A stretch of DNA of 64,000 nucleotides from Strongylocentrotus purpuratus (GCF_000002235.5 NW_022145611.1:186001-250000); one strand, 5' to 3'. Shown: positions 24,476 to 36,892, counted from the stretch's first letter. The notes: generated by a model not told the origin, from the sequence alone. A program made the numbers and translations.

Positions 24476-24649
24476 AATATGGTGAAAAGGTAAGGATCAC
24501 GACACCTCACCAACAGCTAAGGTAAAGACAATACTCTCAATTTGTGGTCATAAAGGGTGCTAGAAATTCTAGCACCAACTTAAATAACATTTTACATGAA
24601 ATACCACACTTTAAACAAAATGAAGTTAGCAAAACTTTAAACAATATGC

Positions 24650-25742
24650 GGCAAACGCTGGTAGCCCTAAGAATAAGTTCGTTAATGAAGACTTAATACA
24701 AATATTTATTGGAGATTGCTTAATACAACAAGTTAAACAAACAAAAATTTTAGGAGTTACAATTGATGATAAAATAACATAGAAATTACATATTGATGAC
24801 ATTTGTTCAAAAATTTCTCAAGCCGTAGGGGAAATGAATAGATTAAAAACTGTTGTTCCAATGAGGATTCTTTTAACCCTGTATTACACAATGATTTTAC
24901 CTTATTTATCATATTGCAATATTGTATGGGGGAACAGTGCAATGTATCTTAGAAATAGAATTGGAGTACTCCAGAAGCGTGCAATACGAGTTATTTGCAA
25001 TTCACAACCTCTCGCCCACAACCTCTTGCCCACACAACCCCTTTATTTCAACAGTTTAGTATTTTAAAGGTGGATCAAATGTGTAGTTCGCAAATTGCAA
25101 TTTTTATGTGCTCTTATTTTAAGAACATTTTACCAGATAGTTTTAATAATTATTTAACTTCAAATTGTACAATTCATAGCCATAGTACCAGAAATTCGAA
25201 TCACTTAAGATTGCCGTTATATAAATATAGTTTCTCTCAAACAACAATTTCTTACACTGGTGTAAAATCCTGGAATTCAATACCAGTAGAGATTAAGAAT
25301 AGTCCGACACTTTCTAATTTTAGACGTAAATTTAAACTTTATATTTTACATAAAAATAATTCACAAATTTATAGTGGTACAATATAATTTTTTTGTTTGC
25401 CTGTTACTTTTGTTTTATCATGTACTGTACGTCGCTATTGTTTGTTTGTTTGTTTGTTTTTTTTTTTTATCTTTTTATATATAAAATATCCAAAATATCT
25501 AATATTGTTCTTGGGATTAGCTTCGACAGGCCCCTGGCCTTTGTTTGTCCCACCACATGTTTTTTATATCTACATGTATTTAGTTGTTCTTTGTTTAAGG
25601 ACTTTAGATTTTGTTCGCTATTTGTTTCTCTTAATATTATTGTTTGTTAATTGTGTATTTTGTATATGTCTGAACATGTAGGTCATGTATACTTGTTTTT
25701 TATGAACCACATGTGGAAATAAAACTTGAACTTGAACTTGAA
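24650..25742 (+). mobile_element. 5'-truncated LINE, RT C-terminus and 3' tail
   Basis: The plus strand reads TKILGVTIDDKIT, a stop in place of Trp (TAG near 24780), then KLHIDDICSKISQAVGEMNRLKT. It continues ILLTLYYTMILPYLSYCNIVWGN and QKRAIRVICNS. A short insertion near 25020 (partly repeated CTCGCCCACAAC/CTCTTGCCCACAC) shifts the frame, which then runs PLFQQFSILKVDQM to SNFRRKFKLYILHKN and stops at 25387. This is the downstream half of a CR1/L2/Jockey-like ORF2. A 3' UTR follows, ending in AATAAAACTTGAACTTGAACTTGAA, the short tandem tail typical of such LINEs. It sits exactly where copies A and D of the surrounding block diverge. Confidence 0.85.
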
Positions 25743-25814
25743 AGTTCGATTGTAATTAATCCATTAACACACGGGTGGCCAACATTTTAAAGCTCGCGGG
25801 CCACAGCTAACGAT

Positions 25815-26060
25815 ACACCCCCCCCCCCCCACTCAGTGTTATTTAGGGTACGCATATGCGTGTTCCAACCGACCCCCCCCCCCCCCTTTTCAGCAAAAGT
25901 CCGGTGTGTAAAGTCAATATGGCTCGACCTTTTTCTTTTGTATACGAGCCTTATTCAGCACCCCCCCCCCCCTTTCAGCAAAAGTCCGGTGTGAAAAGTC
26001 AATACGGGTCGACCTTTTTCTTTTGTTACGAAAAGGACATTTTTGCAACACGCATGGGGT
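25815..26060 (+). repeat. poly-C tracts with tandem duplication of about 90 bp
   Basis: Runs of 11-14 C at about 25817, 25873 and 25962. The segment from TTCAGCAAAAGTCCGGTGTG to CGACCTTTTTCTTTTG is present twice in tandem with small differences. A (CA)n tract follows near 26095. The 26190-26735 interval beyond is A+T-rich sequence in which I see nothing to annotate. Confidence 0.75.
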
Positions 26061-26735
26061 CCGTCCGTTCTCGGAGTGGGGGAGCCGGGCGATACACACA
26101 CACACAACTACACGCAATACGTGTACACACCTGCAATTTTGAAAAAATAAACAAGCAAACAACAAAATCAGGCTTACATTTTTAGTGCGATTTCTGGGGC
26201 TTGCACTTTTCTGCAATGTTGTTAACGTTCATTACCTACTTTGGTGACAAAAACGAGGCAAGGTGGTTTAACTTTCTCTTGTATGAAGCAATACTTCAGA
26301 GACCAATCTGATTTAAAGTTTCTGCCTTCATCAGAACCTTCCTTGTCGGTGCCATGATAGTTGTTATTTCAAACAAAATCAAGGACACAGCAGAGAAAAT
26401 ATCCTTACTTTATTAGTTGTACACTGTACATCTCATTTGACGCGGTGTAAAGAGAAGAAGACTATCCAGTTTACGATTAAGATTCATGAGAAAATTCAAC
26501 GGCAAAAGAAAAGGGTTGTAATTGATTCAAGACAATTATGGCATTTCTTGATTCACAACATGTATATTTACAAACTGAGATTAACACGGCGCGTGATGTT
26601 AATGTTGTTATTGTAATGTAATGAGAGGAAATTTGAGGAGTTTTGTATCAACCAAAAAACGAATCAGTTATGTGCCATTTTATTATTACTATGTTAATGA
26701 TCTGTGGACCACACCAAAAGGTTTTTTTTTTTTAC

Positions 26736-27219
26736 ATGTATGACCCTTTGATCTTATGACCCTAAAATCTAATCAGTTCAATGGCTCTGCAAGAAACATA
26801 CATGTCCCGAGTTTGATAGTAATCCATTCGTCAGTTCTAATAAGAAGGCGTTCACAAGCTAGTTTTGCATACATAATGAGCCCCATGACCTTAGACCTCA
26901 TGACCCCAAAATCTACTCAGTCCATTGGCTCTGCAAGATAAATACAGGTTTTGAGTTTGATGGTAATCTGTTCATCGGTTCTAATGATAATGTGATCATA
27001 AGCTATTTTTGCATACATAATGAGCCCTGTGATCTTTGACCTTTGACCTCAAAATCTAATCAAATCATTGGCTCTGCCAGATACATACATGGTTTAAGTT
27101 TGGCAGGAATCCATTCATCGGTTCTTGAGATAACGCGATCACGAGAACGGGACGTATGGATGGACGGACGGACAATCCAAAAACATAATGCCTCCGGCTA
27201 CTTCGTAACGGAGGCACAA
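26736..27219 (-). mobile_element. Helitron-like family 2 repeat, 3' end lost
   Basis: Three tandem units of about 140 bp (TAATCAGTTCATTGGCTCTGCAAG type) end with CGGACGGACGGACAAT and CATAATGCCTCCGGC...CGGAGGCACAA, the same terminal block as at 32200-32253. The CTAG hairpin end found at 31446 is missing here. One perfect DR1 site lies at 27037-27049. The next stretch, 27220-27838, has a short foldback-MITE-like arm (TTTAAAGGGAAATCCCACC) and no gene. Confidence 0.6.
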
Positions 27220-28049
27220 CAATTCACCGCACACCCAATGAATTTAATATTTAAAGGGAAATCCCACCAAGGCGTTGTGGCGTGCCCCTGTAATCCAGCT
27301 AACAATTGAAGTTACAAACTGATTCAGCCGAGGAAGCAGGTTTGAAACTGACTCACGTCTTTCGGATAGTGACGTTAAAGGTCGGTCGTAAATAACCATA
27401 TCTGATTGATACACGTCTGTAAAAACCCAATAGACACACACACACACACACCAAATAGACAACTTATCTAAAAGAAAGCAGAAAATCAGAGAAGCAAACT
27501 GATGAAAGTTTCAATTAAATCTAAATATAAGAAACTTATGAATTTTTGAAAGTTGTTATCACTAGTACTTTCCTATGTGTTCCAACATACACTGTTGGTC
27601 ATAATGGTGGAATAATTATTTTTACCCCAATTTATGAACTGATTTTCACAATGATTTATTTCTAATAGATCTAAATAATAGTATACATTCTCAGATTCTA
27701 TTGAATATTAATTTGTGAGCGTTTGTTTTACGTGCCTGCTAAAGCATGTGTGTGCTACTATGCTAATCAACTAGGGGACCTACGTCCTTAAGTCATAACA
27801 GACAGTAATGAGGATTAATGCCTCACAAAAGGGCACTCATAGCGAGCTTTTGATTTGGGCACCCGACGTCGGCTACTACGAGGTACTGGAGCGTGGAGAC
27901 GTTGCGCAGCTCACGTCCGTTCCCTTCGCGTCAGTGCTCTTGATTTTTCACGTCGGTGCTATCACGTGACCAATTTTTTTAGATCAGGTGATTCAACAGG
28001 TAATAAATTCACAGTGCGCGAAAATCTGATACGAAGAATAGCATGAGGA

Positions 28050-28869
28050 TGACAGAAAAAGAAAGTTAAAATGATAAAACAAAAAAACATGAGAAAAGGT
28101 GATAGAAGAATAAAAAAAAATGACAACATAAGGAGAGACAGAAAGAGAAAGTAATATAATAATAAAGAATTACATTGGAGGAGGTGGTAGAAGGAAGAAA
28201 CAAAGAATAACATAAGGAAAGACAGAAAGAGGAAGTGATAGAATGGTAAAACAAAGAATAACATAAAAGAAGGTGATAGAAGGAAGAAACAAACAATAAC
28301 ATCAGGAAAGACAGAAAGAGAAAGTGATAGAATGGTAAAACAAAGAATACCATAAGAGAAGGTGGTAGAAGGAAGAAACAAAGAATAGCATAATGAAAGA
28401 CAAAAAGAGAAAGTGATAGAATGGTAAAACAAAGAATAACATAAAAGGAGGTGATAGAAGGAAGAAACAAAGAATAACATAAGGACAGATAGAAAGAGGA
28501 AGTGATAGAATGATACAAACAAAGAATAACATAAGGAAAGGCAGAAAGAGAAAGTGATAGAAAAGTAAAAACAATAATAACATAAGAGAAGGTGATAGAA
28601 GGAAGAAACAAAGAATAACATAAGAGAAGGTGATAGAAGGAATAAGAAACAAAGAATAACATAAGGAAAGACAGAAAGAGAAAGTGATAGAATGGTAAAA
28701 CAAAGAATACCATAAGAGAAGGTGGTAGAAGGAAGAAACAAACAATAGCATAATGAAAGACAAAAAGAGAAAGTGATAGAATGATACAAACAAAGAATAA
28801 CATAAAAGGAGGTGATAGAAGGAAGAAACAAAGAATAACATAAGAGAAGGTGATAGAAAGAAAGAATAA
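28050..28869. repeat. purine-rich minisatellite, segment 1
   Basis: Two alternating modules, GAAGGTGATAGAAGGAAGAAA and GACAGAAAGAGAAAGTGATAG, each joined to ACAAAGAATAACATAAG, give units of about 38 and 51 bp. Three minus-strand frames stay open together because pyrimidine-rich DNA rarely forms stop codons. The predicted Phe/Leu/Ser/Tyr-rich peptides are artefacts of composition. Confidence 0.9.
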
Positions 28870-29900
28870 CTAGATGGAATTTTGACTGCGCGCAGTCGAA
28901 AATGATGCCTCCGCCATAGAGCAATTTAAACAAGTTTGGAGTCTCCAGTGGTTCTTGAGATATCATGATAACAATCTCAATGTATGGAATTTCATAAGTT
29001 GACCTCTGTGACCCTTGACCTTTGACCTACGTGCTCCAAAATCTAATCAGATTGTCTTTCTATGGTGATACACACTATCATTAAGTTTGAAGTTTAAATC
29101 TCCAGTGGTTCTTGAGATATTATGATATGTTAAGTTTGAAGTGAAAATTCTCCAGTGGTTCTTGAGATATCGCGATAACGATCTCAATGTATCGAATTTC
29201 ATAAGTTGACCTCTGTGACCCTTGACCTTTGACCTACGTGCTCCAAAATCTAATCAGATTGTCTTCCTATGGTGATACACACTATCATTAAGTTTGAAGT
29301 TTAAATCTCCAGTGGTTCTTGAGATATTATGATAACAATCTCAATGTATGGAATTTCATAAGTTGACCTCTGTGACCCTTGACCTTTGACCTACATGCTC
29401 CAAAATCTAATTAGATCGTCTTCCTATGGTGATACATACTATCCTTAAGTTTGAAGTTTTTACATCTCCAGTGGTTCTTGAGATATCAAGATAACAATCT
29501 CAATGTATGGAATTTCATAAGTTGACCTCTGTGACCCTTGACCTTTGACATACGTGCTCCAAAATCTAATCAGATCGTCTTCCTATGGTGATACATACTA
29601 TCCTTAAGTTTGAAGTTTAAATCTCAAATGGTTCTTGAGATATCGCGCTAACAAACTCAATACAAGGAATTTCATAAGTTGACCTCTGTGACCTGTGACC
29701 TTTGACCTATGTACTCCAAAATCTAATCAGATCGTCTTCCTATGGTGATAAATACTATTCCCGAGTCTTAAGTTTAAATCTTAAATGGTTCTTGAGATAT
29801 TGTGATAACGGTCAAACGGGACGGACGTACGGACGGATGTACGGACGGACAACCCGAAAACATGATGCCTCAGGCACCACCTTCGGTGGCGGAGGCATAA
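28870..29900 (-). mobile_element. Helitron-like family 2 element, complete (1031 bp)
   Basis: In minus orientation it begins TTATGCCTCCGCCACC and ends with a hairpin GACTGCGCGCAGTC followed, 14 nt later, by CTAG. Just inside the 3' hairpin lies GGCGGAGGCATCATTTT, the reverse complement of the 5' end: paired subterminal repeats as in Helentron/HINE or pearl-type elements. The core holds five tandem units of about 160-185 bp (CCAGTGGTTCTTGAGATAT to CTCCAAAATCTAATCAGAT), each with GACCTTTGACCT-type motifs. It is inserted in the minisatellite: removing it rejoins GAATAA and CAAAAG as in the array. Confidence 0.75.
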
Positions 29901-31445
29901 CAAAAGAGAAGGTGGTAGAAGGAAGAAACAAAGAATAACAAAAGAGAAGGTGGTAGAAGGAAGAAACAAAGAATAACATAAGAGAAGGTGATAGAAGGAA
30001 TAACAAACAAAGAATAACAAAAGAGAAGGTGGTAGAAGGAAGAAACAAAGAATAACATAAGAGAAGGTGATACAAGGAAGAAACAAAGAATAACATGAGG
30101 AAAGAAAGAAAAAAAATACGAGAAGGTGATAGAAGGAAGAAACAAAGAATAACATGAGGAAAGATAGACAGAGGAAATGATAGAATGATAAAAACAAAGA
30201 ATAACATGAGAGAAGGTGATAGAAGGAAAAAGAAACAAAGAATAACAAAAGAGAATGTGGTAGAAGGAAGAAACAAAGAATAACAAAAGAGATGGCGGTA
30301 GAAGGAAGAAACAAAGAATAAAATAAGAGAAGGTGATAGAAGGAATAAGAAACAAAGAATAACATAAAAGAAGGTGATAGAAGGAATAAGAAACAAAGAA
30401 TAACATGAGGAAAGATAGAAAAAGGAACTGAAAGAATGATAAAAACAAAGAATAAAATACGAGAAGGTGATAGAAGGAAGAAACAAAGAATAACATAAGG
30501 AAAGATAGAAAGAGGAAATGATAGAATGATAAAAACAAAGAATAAAATAAGAGAAGGTGATAGAAGGAAGAAACAAAGAATAACATAAGGAAAGACAGAA
30601 AGAGGAAATGATAGAATGATAAAAACAAAGAATAAAATAAGAGAAGGTGATAGAAAGAAGAAACAAAGAATAACGTAAGGAAAGATAGAAAGAGGAAATG
30701 ATAGAATGATAAAAACAAAGAATAAAAATAAGAGAAGGTGATAGAAGGAAGAAACATACAATAGCATAATGAAAGACAAAAAGAGAAAGTGATAGAATGA
30801 TACAAACAAAGAATAACATAAAAGGAGGTGATAGAAGGAAGAAACAAAGAATAACAAAAGAGAAGGAGGTAGAAGGAAGAAACAAAGAATAACATAAGGA
30901 GAGACAGAAAGTGATAGAATGTTAAAAACAAAGAATAACATAAGAGAAGGTGATAGAAGGAAGAAACAAACAATAGCATAATGAAAGACAAAAGAGAAAG
31001 TGATAGAATGATACAAACAAAGAATAACATAAAAGGAGGTGATAGAAGGAATAAGAAACAAAGAATAACAAAAGAGAAGGAGGTAGAAGGAAGAAACAAA
31101 GAATAAAATAAGAGAAGGTGATAGAAGGAATAAGAAACAAAGAATAACATAAAAGAAGGTGATAGAAGGAAGAAACAAAGAATAACATGAGGAAAGATAG
31201 AAAAAGGAACTGAAAGAATGATAAAAACAAAGAATAAAATACGAGAAGGTGATAGAAGGAAGAAACAAAGAATAACATGAGGAAAGATAGAAAGAGGAAA
31301 TGATAGAATGATAAAAACAAAGAATAAAATAAGAGAAGGTGATAGAAGGAAGAAACAAAGAATAACATAAGGAAAGACAGAAAGAGGAAATGATAGAATG
31401 ATAAAAACAAAGAATAAAATAAGAGAATGTGATAGAAGGAAGAAA
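29901..31445. repeat. purine-rich minisatellite, segment 2
   Basis: Continuation of the array at 28050-28869 with the same two modules. It gives the longest spurious open frames of the window on the minus strand (525, 426 and 357 codons, mutually overlapping in different frames). Confidence 0.9.
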
Positions 31446-32253
31446 CTAGATGGAATTTTGACTGCGCGCAGTCAAAAATGATGCCTCCGCCATAGAGCAA
31501 CTTTACAAACCCAAACGGAAGCAATTTTTAAAATTCAAGTTTGATTGTAATCCATCTGTCGGTTTTAATAATAATGCATTCACAAGCTATTTATAGTCAT
31601 ACATAATGAGCCCCATGACCTTTGACCTGATGACCCTAAAATCTAATCAGTTAATTGGCTCTGCAAGATACATATATACATGTCTTGAGTTTGATAGTAA
31701 TCTGTCTATTGGTTCTCATTATAATGCGATCACGAGCTATTTGTGCATACATAATGAGCCCTGTGACCTTTGACCTCGTGACCCCAAAATATAATCAGTT
31801 CATTGGCTCTGTTAGATACATACATGACCCAAGTTTGGCACGAATCCATCGATCGGTTCTTGAGGTAACGCGATCACAAGCTATTTTTGTATACATAATG
31901 AGCCCTGTGACCTTTGACCTCCGACCTCGTGACCCCAAAATCTAATCAGTTCATTGGCTCTGTTAGATACATATATGACCCAAGTTTGGCAGGAATCCAT
32001 TGATCGGTTCTTGAGATATTGCGATCACAAGCTATTTTTGAATACATAATGAGCCCTGTGACCTTTGACCTTCGACCTCGTGACCCCAAAATCTAATCAG
32101 TTCATTGGCTCTGCAAGATACATACATGATCCAAGTTTAGAGAGAATCCATCAATTGGTTCTTGAGATAACGCGATCACGAGAACGGGACGTACGGACGG
32201 ACGGACAACCAGAAAACATAATGCCTCCGGCTATATTTGTAGCGGAGGCATAA
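31446..32253 (-). mobile_element. Helitron-like family 2 element, second copy (808 bp)
   Basis: It has the same ends as 28870-29900: CTAGATGGAATTTTGACTGCGC on the left and GTAGCGGAGGCATAA on the right. The internal unit differs (about 145 bp, GTTCATTGGCTCTGTTAGATAC type), matching 26736-27219. Four perfect DR1 sites (31616, 31764, 31908, 32059) and a GGACGGACGGAC run are present. It too is seated in the minisatellite (GAAGAAA / CAAAGAATAAC). Confidence 0.75.
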
Positions 32254-32660
32254 CAAAGAATAACATAAGGAAAGATAGAAAGAGGAAATGATAGAATGAT
32301 AAAAAACAAAGAATAAAATAAGAAACAAAGAATAATGTAAGGAAAGATAGAAAGAGGAAATGATAGAATGATAAAAACTAAGAATAAAAATAAGAGAAGG
32401 TGATAGAAGGAAGAAACAAAGAATAACATAAGGAAAGATAGAAAGAGGAAATGATAGAATGATAAAAAACAAAGAATAAAATAAGAGAAGGTGATAGAAA
32501 GAAGAAACAAAGAATAACATAAGGAAAGATAGAAAGAGGAAATGATAGAATGATAAAAACAAAGAATAACATAAGGAAAGGTGATAGAAGAAGAAACAAA
32601 AGATAGCAAGAGGAAATAATAGAATAATAAAAACAAAGAATAACATAAAAGAAGGTGATG
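32254..32660. repeat. purine-rich minisatellite, segment 3
   Basis: Same modules as segments 1 and 2, up to the inner border of the right inverted end of the composite. Confidence 0.88.
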
Positions 32661-33009
32661 AAACTACACTCACGTTGACGTTTTCACGGCGACGGCGATT
32701 CACGCAAATTGCCCCAGACTCCTGTCGGGTGATATGGAAGGGAACGTGGGCCCAGAAGCTCACGCATGCGCAAGGGATAAATATGACGTCACACATAGTA
32801 GCTCACGTCGGGTGCCTAAATCGAAAGCTTGCTATTATAGCTGATCGACACGATTGTTATTCTGGGGCCTCACAGTAACGAGGCCATTGCTTAGCCACTG
32901 AATCATGACTGTATGTAGCGGGGGCTAGGGTACGTCACTGCCCTCACAAATACAAAAAAAACAAAGAAAATGCAATAAATTATCATTAATTCATTGCATT
33001 TTCCCCCGG

Positions 33010-33672
33010 TCTCCAACAGGAAAAAATCCTCTGTAGGGCCATGCATAATGGTTTAAGGTATGCCCACATAGAGGATTTTTTTATGTTAGGAGTTAAGTCG
33101 CATAATGATGATATATAAATGCGTTCATAACTTAGCACCTTCTTACCTTCAGGTAGGCTTAATCTATCCTAATGATGTACATGAGCATCATACAAGGCAA
33201 ATAGACTGTGGATGTTTAAGAGTGCCTAGATTTCACACTGATTGCTATAAGTGTAGCCCAATTGTTTCCTCTATATTTGAATGGAATAATAGATAATACG
33301 ATGAGAACGGCTTCTTCTGTCAATTAATTTTTGAATGGCTCAGCCGAACATACACTACATGCATATTCTGTAATATTAACATGATTTATTCTCATAATTG
33401 CAACTTAATCAATATTTTCCTATTGGCATTACAGTTGAACTAGGTCAATAAAAAAATGTTTCTTTTTTAAACGAGTATTCCTTTGTGCCACGTCTATCAT
33501 TGCTGTATCATATCTTTCTTAATGTACTATGGAATTTTATTTTCACTGTTCTGTATAAACGTTATGCTTTTGCGATGTAAATATGTTCTTGTTCGTTCAG
33601 GGCCCCATGGAAGACCACTACTTATCGGTGAATGGGCTACCCTGACAAAAGATTAGAAATAAATAAATATAT
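33010..33672 (+). mobile_element. 5'-truncated LINE, second family
   Basis: Read in the plus direction: LQQEKILCRAMHNGLRYAHIEDFFMLGVKS, then (after stop/frame changes) MIYKCVHNLAPSYLQ, LIYPNDVHEHHTRQIDCGCLRVPRFHT, CSPIVSSIFEWNN and FEWLSRTYT. This is the conserved C-terminal stretch of another CR1-like ORF2. The 3' UTR contains CAGGGCCCCATGGAAGACCAC and ends in AATAAATAAATA. Several stops and a frameshift show decay. The codon content is clearly distinct from the LINE at 24650-25742. Confidence 0.8.
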
Positions 33673-34540
33673 AATATGCTATCTAAACTATATTTTGAGT
33701 AGTGCACCAAGGGAGAAGGTACTTACAAGAAAAACAGAAATTAATATTTTTGTACACAGCAAATGGGAGAGTTATCCAAGTCCTACATGTAGGTCACAAT
33801 CCACTGACCGAAATACCAATTTGAGATTCGTATAGACTTTAATAGTGATGTCATACATGTATTTCATACATTCATAACTTCCTTACTATTGGTCCGATTC
33901 ATTTCAAACTTTTGACATTCTGTTTTTATTATATTTCTACTTTCCTACAAATCAACTATTTAGCGTTGGATTGCCCTTTAACTTTAAAAGTAGAGCGAGA
34001 AAATATTTTTAAAACACTTCCCGGTATGTTTGATATTTTCAGGAAGTATTTCCCAACTGTAACATCATTAATATTAATTTAAACATTATTTAAAGCAATG
34101 TTTGCTGCACATTCAGCACGAGAAAATACTAATATTTTCATGTATAAATTGTCCAAACTCGCACTTAAATGGAACACACACGCACGTAACGCTGTTTTGC
34201 TTGGCAACTCCACCAAAATGGCGACTTATCCGGTGTCTGCCCATTGCAGGCTCGGTACAAACATTGCACTGTTTTTATTTGCCTTTTTTTTGTTTTTCTA
34301 TGTGAAAATGCTGTTCATTCAAATCAGGTTCTGAACGTTCTAAAACTCATTTTAAAGCAAACATTTCGTGCAAACATTCAGGCGTGCAAAACCCTGAAAG
34401 TTTTAAATATCAAAGGATTTCCTTACTCAAATTATAATATAAATGATTATGCTGTGGCAATTATTTGTATTGTATAGCAGCACAAAACTGATGTGCATTG
34501 TTTTGATGTGGTCCCATTCACACACTTATATAATGCTCCT
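33673..34540 (-). other. probable 3' UTR and downstream flank of CCDC34-like gene
   Basis: A+T-rich, no open frame of note on either strand. On the minus strand, downstream of the stop at 34541, an AATAAA occurs near 34270-34276, a possible poly(A) signal. A MITE-arm-like segment (CATAACTTCCTTACTATTGG) lies near 33880. Confidence 0.35.
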
Positions 34541-34792
34541 TTAAGTTGGGTTTGTGAAAGGGGCAGTAACTTTGACTGGTTTACCTTTGACAGAGCCCTG
34601 AGGAAAGCCAAATTGAGTAGCTAGGGGAAATGGTCTCGTCTTGGCCTCTTCTTTCCACTTCAGGTATGCATCTTCCGCCTCTTCTTTCCTCCTCCTTTCG
34701 GCTTCTTCTTCAGCTCTTTGTTCTTCCTTCTCCTTCTTCTCCTTCATCTCTTTTGCAGCCTTCTTCTTGCTCCTCCATTCTCCATAGTTCTC
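34541..34792 (-). CDS. terminal exon of CCDC34-like coiled-coil protein
   Basis: The frame reads ENYGEWRSKKKAAKEMKEKK, a long E/K/R helix, then DAYLKWKEEAKTRPFPLATQ and GFPQGSVKGKP, ending FTNPT and TAA at 34541. An alpha-helical Lys/Glu-rich coil followed by a W-K--AK-RP...GFP-G tail resembles the C terminus of the CCDC34 family (DUF4207). I recognise the layout, not an exact match. The acceptor is a pyrimidine-rich stretch ending TTTGAAG just before GAG, phase 0. This joins in phase to the donor of the exon at 40406-40603, about 5.6 kb upstream on the minus strand. The intervening sequence is packed with transposons and would be intronic. Earlier exons are not visible in the window. Confidence 0.55.
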   Translation of the reverse strand, partial: ENYGEWRSKKKAAKEMKEKKEKEEQRAEEEAERRRKEEAEDAYLKWKEEAKTRPFPLATQFGFPQGSVKGKPVKVTAPFTNPT

Positions 34793-35415
34793 CTTCAAAG
34801 TAAAGGGAAGATGAAAGGTGATTTCTTATTCTGGCAATTGCAGAAAACAGAATCTCACAGATTTAAACAAAACTATAGAGATTTAAAAAAAACTATTTTA
34901 AAGACTACAAAGAATGATAATACAATCACAAGGGTTCATTTTAAGTGACATCTTTCAATGGGAGATGACAAAGGTTGGTCTCTTGTTTCAATTAAATTTT
35001 GATTAAAAATGAGAAAGATATTAATTTTTGAAGTTGCAAAACAAATTGGCAACACTGTGCCATATATTGCATTTATTTTCAAGCTCCCCTGCTATTTGCC
35101 CTGTACTTAAAAATTTCATAAGTCTATACTTTCTGTTAAAGCCCCACTGCACTACTCATAGCTACTTACACCCTCTATATAGCAAACAATGCCTAAGCAG
35201 TAATAATAATAATTATGAACATTATTTGTATAGCGCATATCACTAACACCATGAAAGTCCCTATGCGCAGTGACAGTTGGTTCCTTTTTCCTATGTCAAT
35301 TTAGAGCTGATAACCACCTGTCAGTGACCACGCAGTGAGGTCTAATCTCTCTTGGCCAAACTAGTGCAGATAGGCTTGAAGGAAATTTGCAATGATACAT
35401 TCACCCTAAATATAA
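34793..35415 (-). other. candidate intron sequence, nothing coding
   Basis: Contains an arm of the foldback-MITE family (AAATGAGAAAGATATTAATTTTTGAAGTTG near 35010) and an interspersed fragment (AATAATAATAATTATGAACAT...TAGCGCATATCAC, 35200-35250). The CTAG end of the next Helitron-like element starts at 35416. Confidence 0.4.
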
Positions 35416-36399
35416 CTAGAAATATCGCAATCTATATTGCTGCGCAATGCGAATGAGGGGCAGCGATTTTGTGTCATCCTTATGTTCGAAGGAGGGATGA
35501 AGATCCCCTCTCCCTGAAACAAAAGGATGACGTAGAGATCGCCACTATTGTCAAGACTAGGACCAGCATCACCAAAACAATATATGTGTGTAGATTAGAG
35601 TATAATGCATCTCTGTAGAAAATTTGAAAGAAATCTGTCAAGAAATGTGGCAGTTAGACCGGACAAAAGACAGCCACCAAAATATGACCCTATAACCACT
35701 ATAACAGACGGAACACAGGTGGCAGTGTCACCAAACACTAAAAAGGTGTAGATGATTGTACTAAGACACACCTCCATAGAACATTTGAAAGAAATCTGTC
35801 AAGAAATGTGGCAGTTAGAGCGGATTAAAGACAAATTTGACCTTTGACCATATAAAAGACGGAACAATAAGGGCAGCTTCACCCAAAGTGTCGGTTGGTG
35901 ACAAGATACATTTCTAATTCTCTATACAAAATTTGAAAGAAATCCATCATGAAATATGATCTGCAGAGCGCAAACTAGACACCCACCAAAATATGAACTC
36001 TTGACCCTATACAAGACGGAAAACTGGGGGCAGCATCACCAAAATCTATATGCTTGTAGATTATACCAAGATACACCTCCATACAAAATTTGAAAGAAAT
36101 CCGTCAAGGAATGATGCAGTTAGAGTGCACACAAGAATACAATATGGCCTTTTACCCTATAAAAGACGTAACACTGGGGGCAGCATCACCAAAAGTTATA
36201 GGTGTGTAGATTATACCACGATACACCTCCATACAAAATTTGAAAGAAATCCGTCAAGGAATGTGGCAGTTAGAGCGCACACAAGAATAAAACTAGAATT
36301 TAATTCGTCACGAGGACGAATAAGGTGGTGTGTCTTCAAGTCTTATGATAGATTATAATATTTACTATATAGGAGAAGTTATTATATAGACATGTAAAC

Positions 36400-36515
36400 A
36401 ATGATCATCATCATGATGATCATGATGATCTTGATAGTAATGGTGATGACGATGATGATCATGATGATGATCGTGATGATGTTGATGATTATCATCAACA
36501 GACCATGATGACATC
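36400..36515. repeat. GAT/ATGATC microsatellite
   Basis: ATGATCATC and GATGATGATC units, imperfect and partly palindromic. The minus-strand frame gives a His/Asp-rich peptide of no significance. Confidence 0.9.
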
Positions 36516-36817
36516 AGACTGAAAAAAATGAGAGAACATTTAGATAGTATATAGTACTCAAAAATCAACAAAAATCAAGCCAAAATAACGGCGATATTGC
36601 TCGCAAAAGACAAGAATGTAGAATCCAGATTTGAGAAGAAGTCATCTCCCATAAGGATTACAGGCAAAATGTAATGGATCAAGTGATTATAGAGTAATAA
36701 TAAAGTAAATATGGTTGTTTATTACATTATTTGCGATTGTACGTGGTTTAATATTCAAAGGAGATGGTACAGTGAAAGGTCAAAAAAATTTTAAAAAAGT
36801 GAAGAAAAAAAATTGTT

Positions 36818-36892
36818 GGAGACGCCCGGACTCGAACCAGGGACCTCGAGGTCGGAAGTCAAGTGCGTTACCGATATACCAAAACATTTCCC
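36818..36892 (-). tRNA. tRNA-like sequence (pseudo-tRNA), 75 nt
   Basis: The minus strand holds a B box, GGTTCGAGTCC, inside a good T-arm (CTGGTTCGAGTCCGGG). An A-box-like TGGTATATCGGTAACGC lies at the expected spacing, and an eight-T run beyond the 3' end could act as a Pol III terminator. Total length fits a tRNA. The acceptor stem pairs poorly (GGGAAAT with CGTCTCC) and the anticodon arm is not well formed, so it is a pseudo-tRNA or the head of a tRNA-derived SINE. The anticodon cannot be called safely. Confidence 0.5.

Larger units (their letters stand above)
27839..32838. mobile_element. composite with diverged inverted ends and minisatellite core
   Basis: About 44 bp at 27839-27882 (GATTTGGGCACCCGACGTCGGC region) reappear, inverted and diverged, at about 32797-32838 (CTCACGTCGGGTGCCTAAATC). 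Between them lies a purine-rich minisatellite interrupted by two Helitron-like insertions. I infer an old DNA element with long inverted ends whose core expanded as a minisatellite. No transposase frame and no clean target duplication could be defined, so the boundaries are approximate. Confidence 0.45.

Noticed and set aside
27962..32796. Long minus-strand frames (up to 525 codons) predicting Phe/Leu/Tyr-rich, membrane-like proteins
   Set aside because: They lie in a pyrimidine-rich minisatellite; several frames are open at once and code reshuffled versions of the same repeat.
35416..35450. Terminal inverted repeat DNA transposon reading of the CCCCCGGCAG family
   Set aside because: The inverted CCCCCGGCAG block is terminal at one end only; the other end continues through a hairpin to CTAG, and insertion leaves no target duplication.
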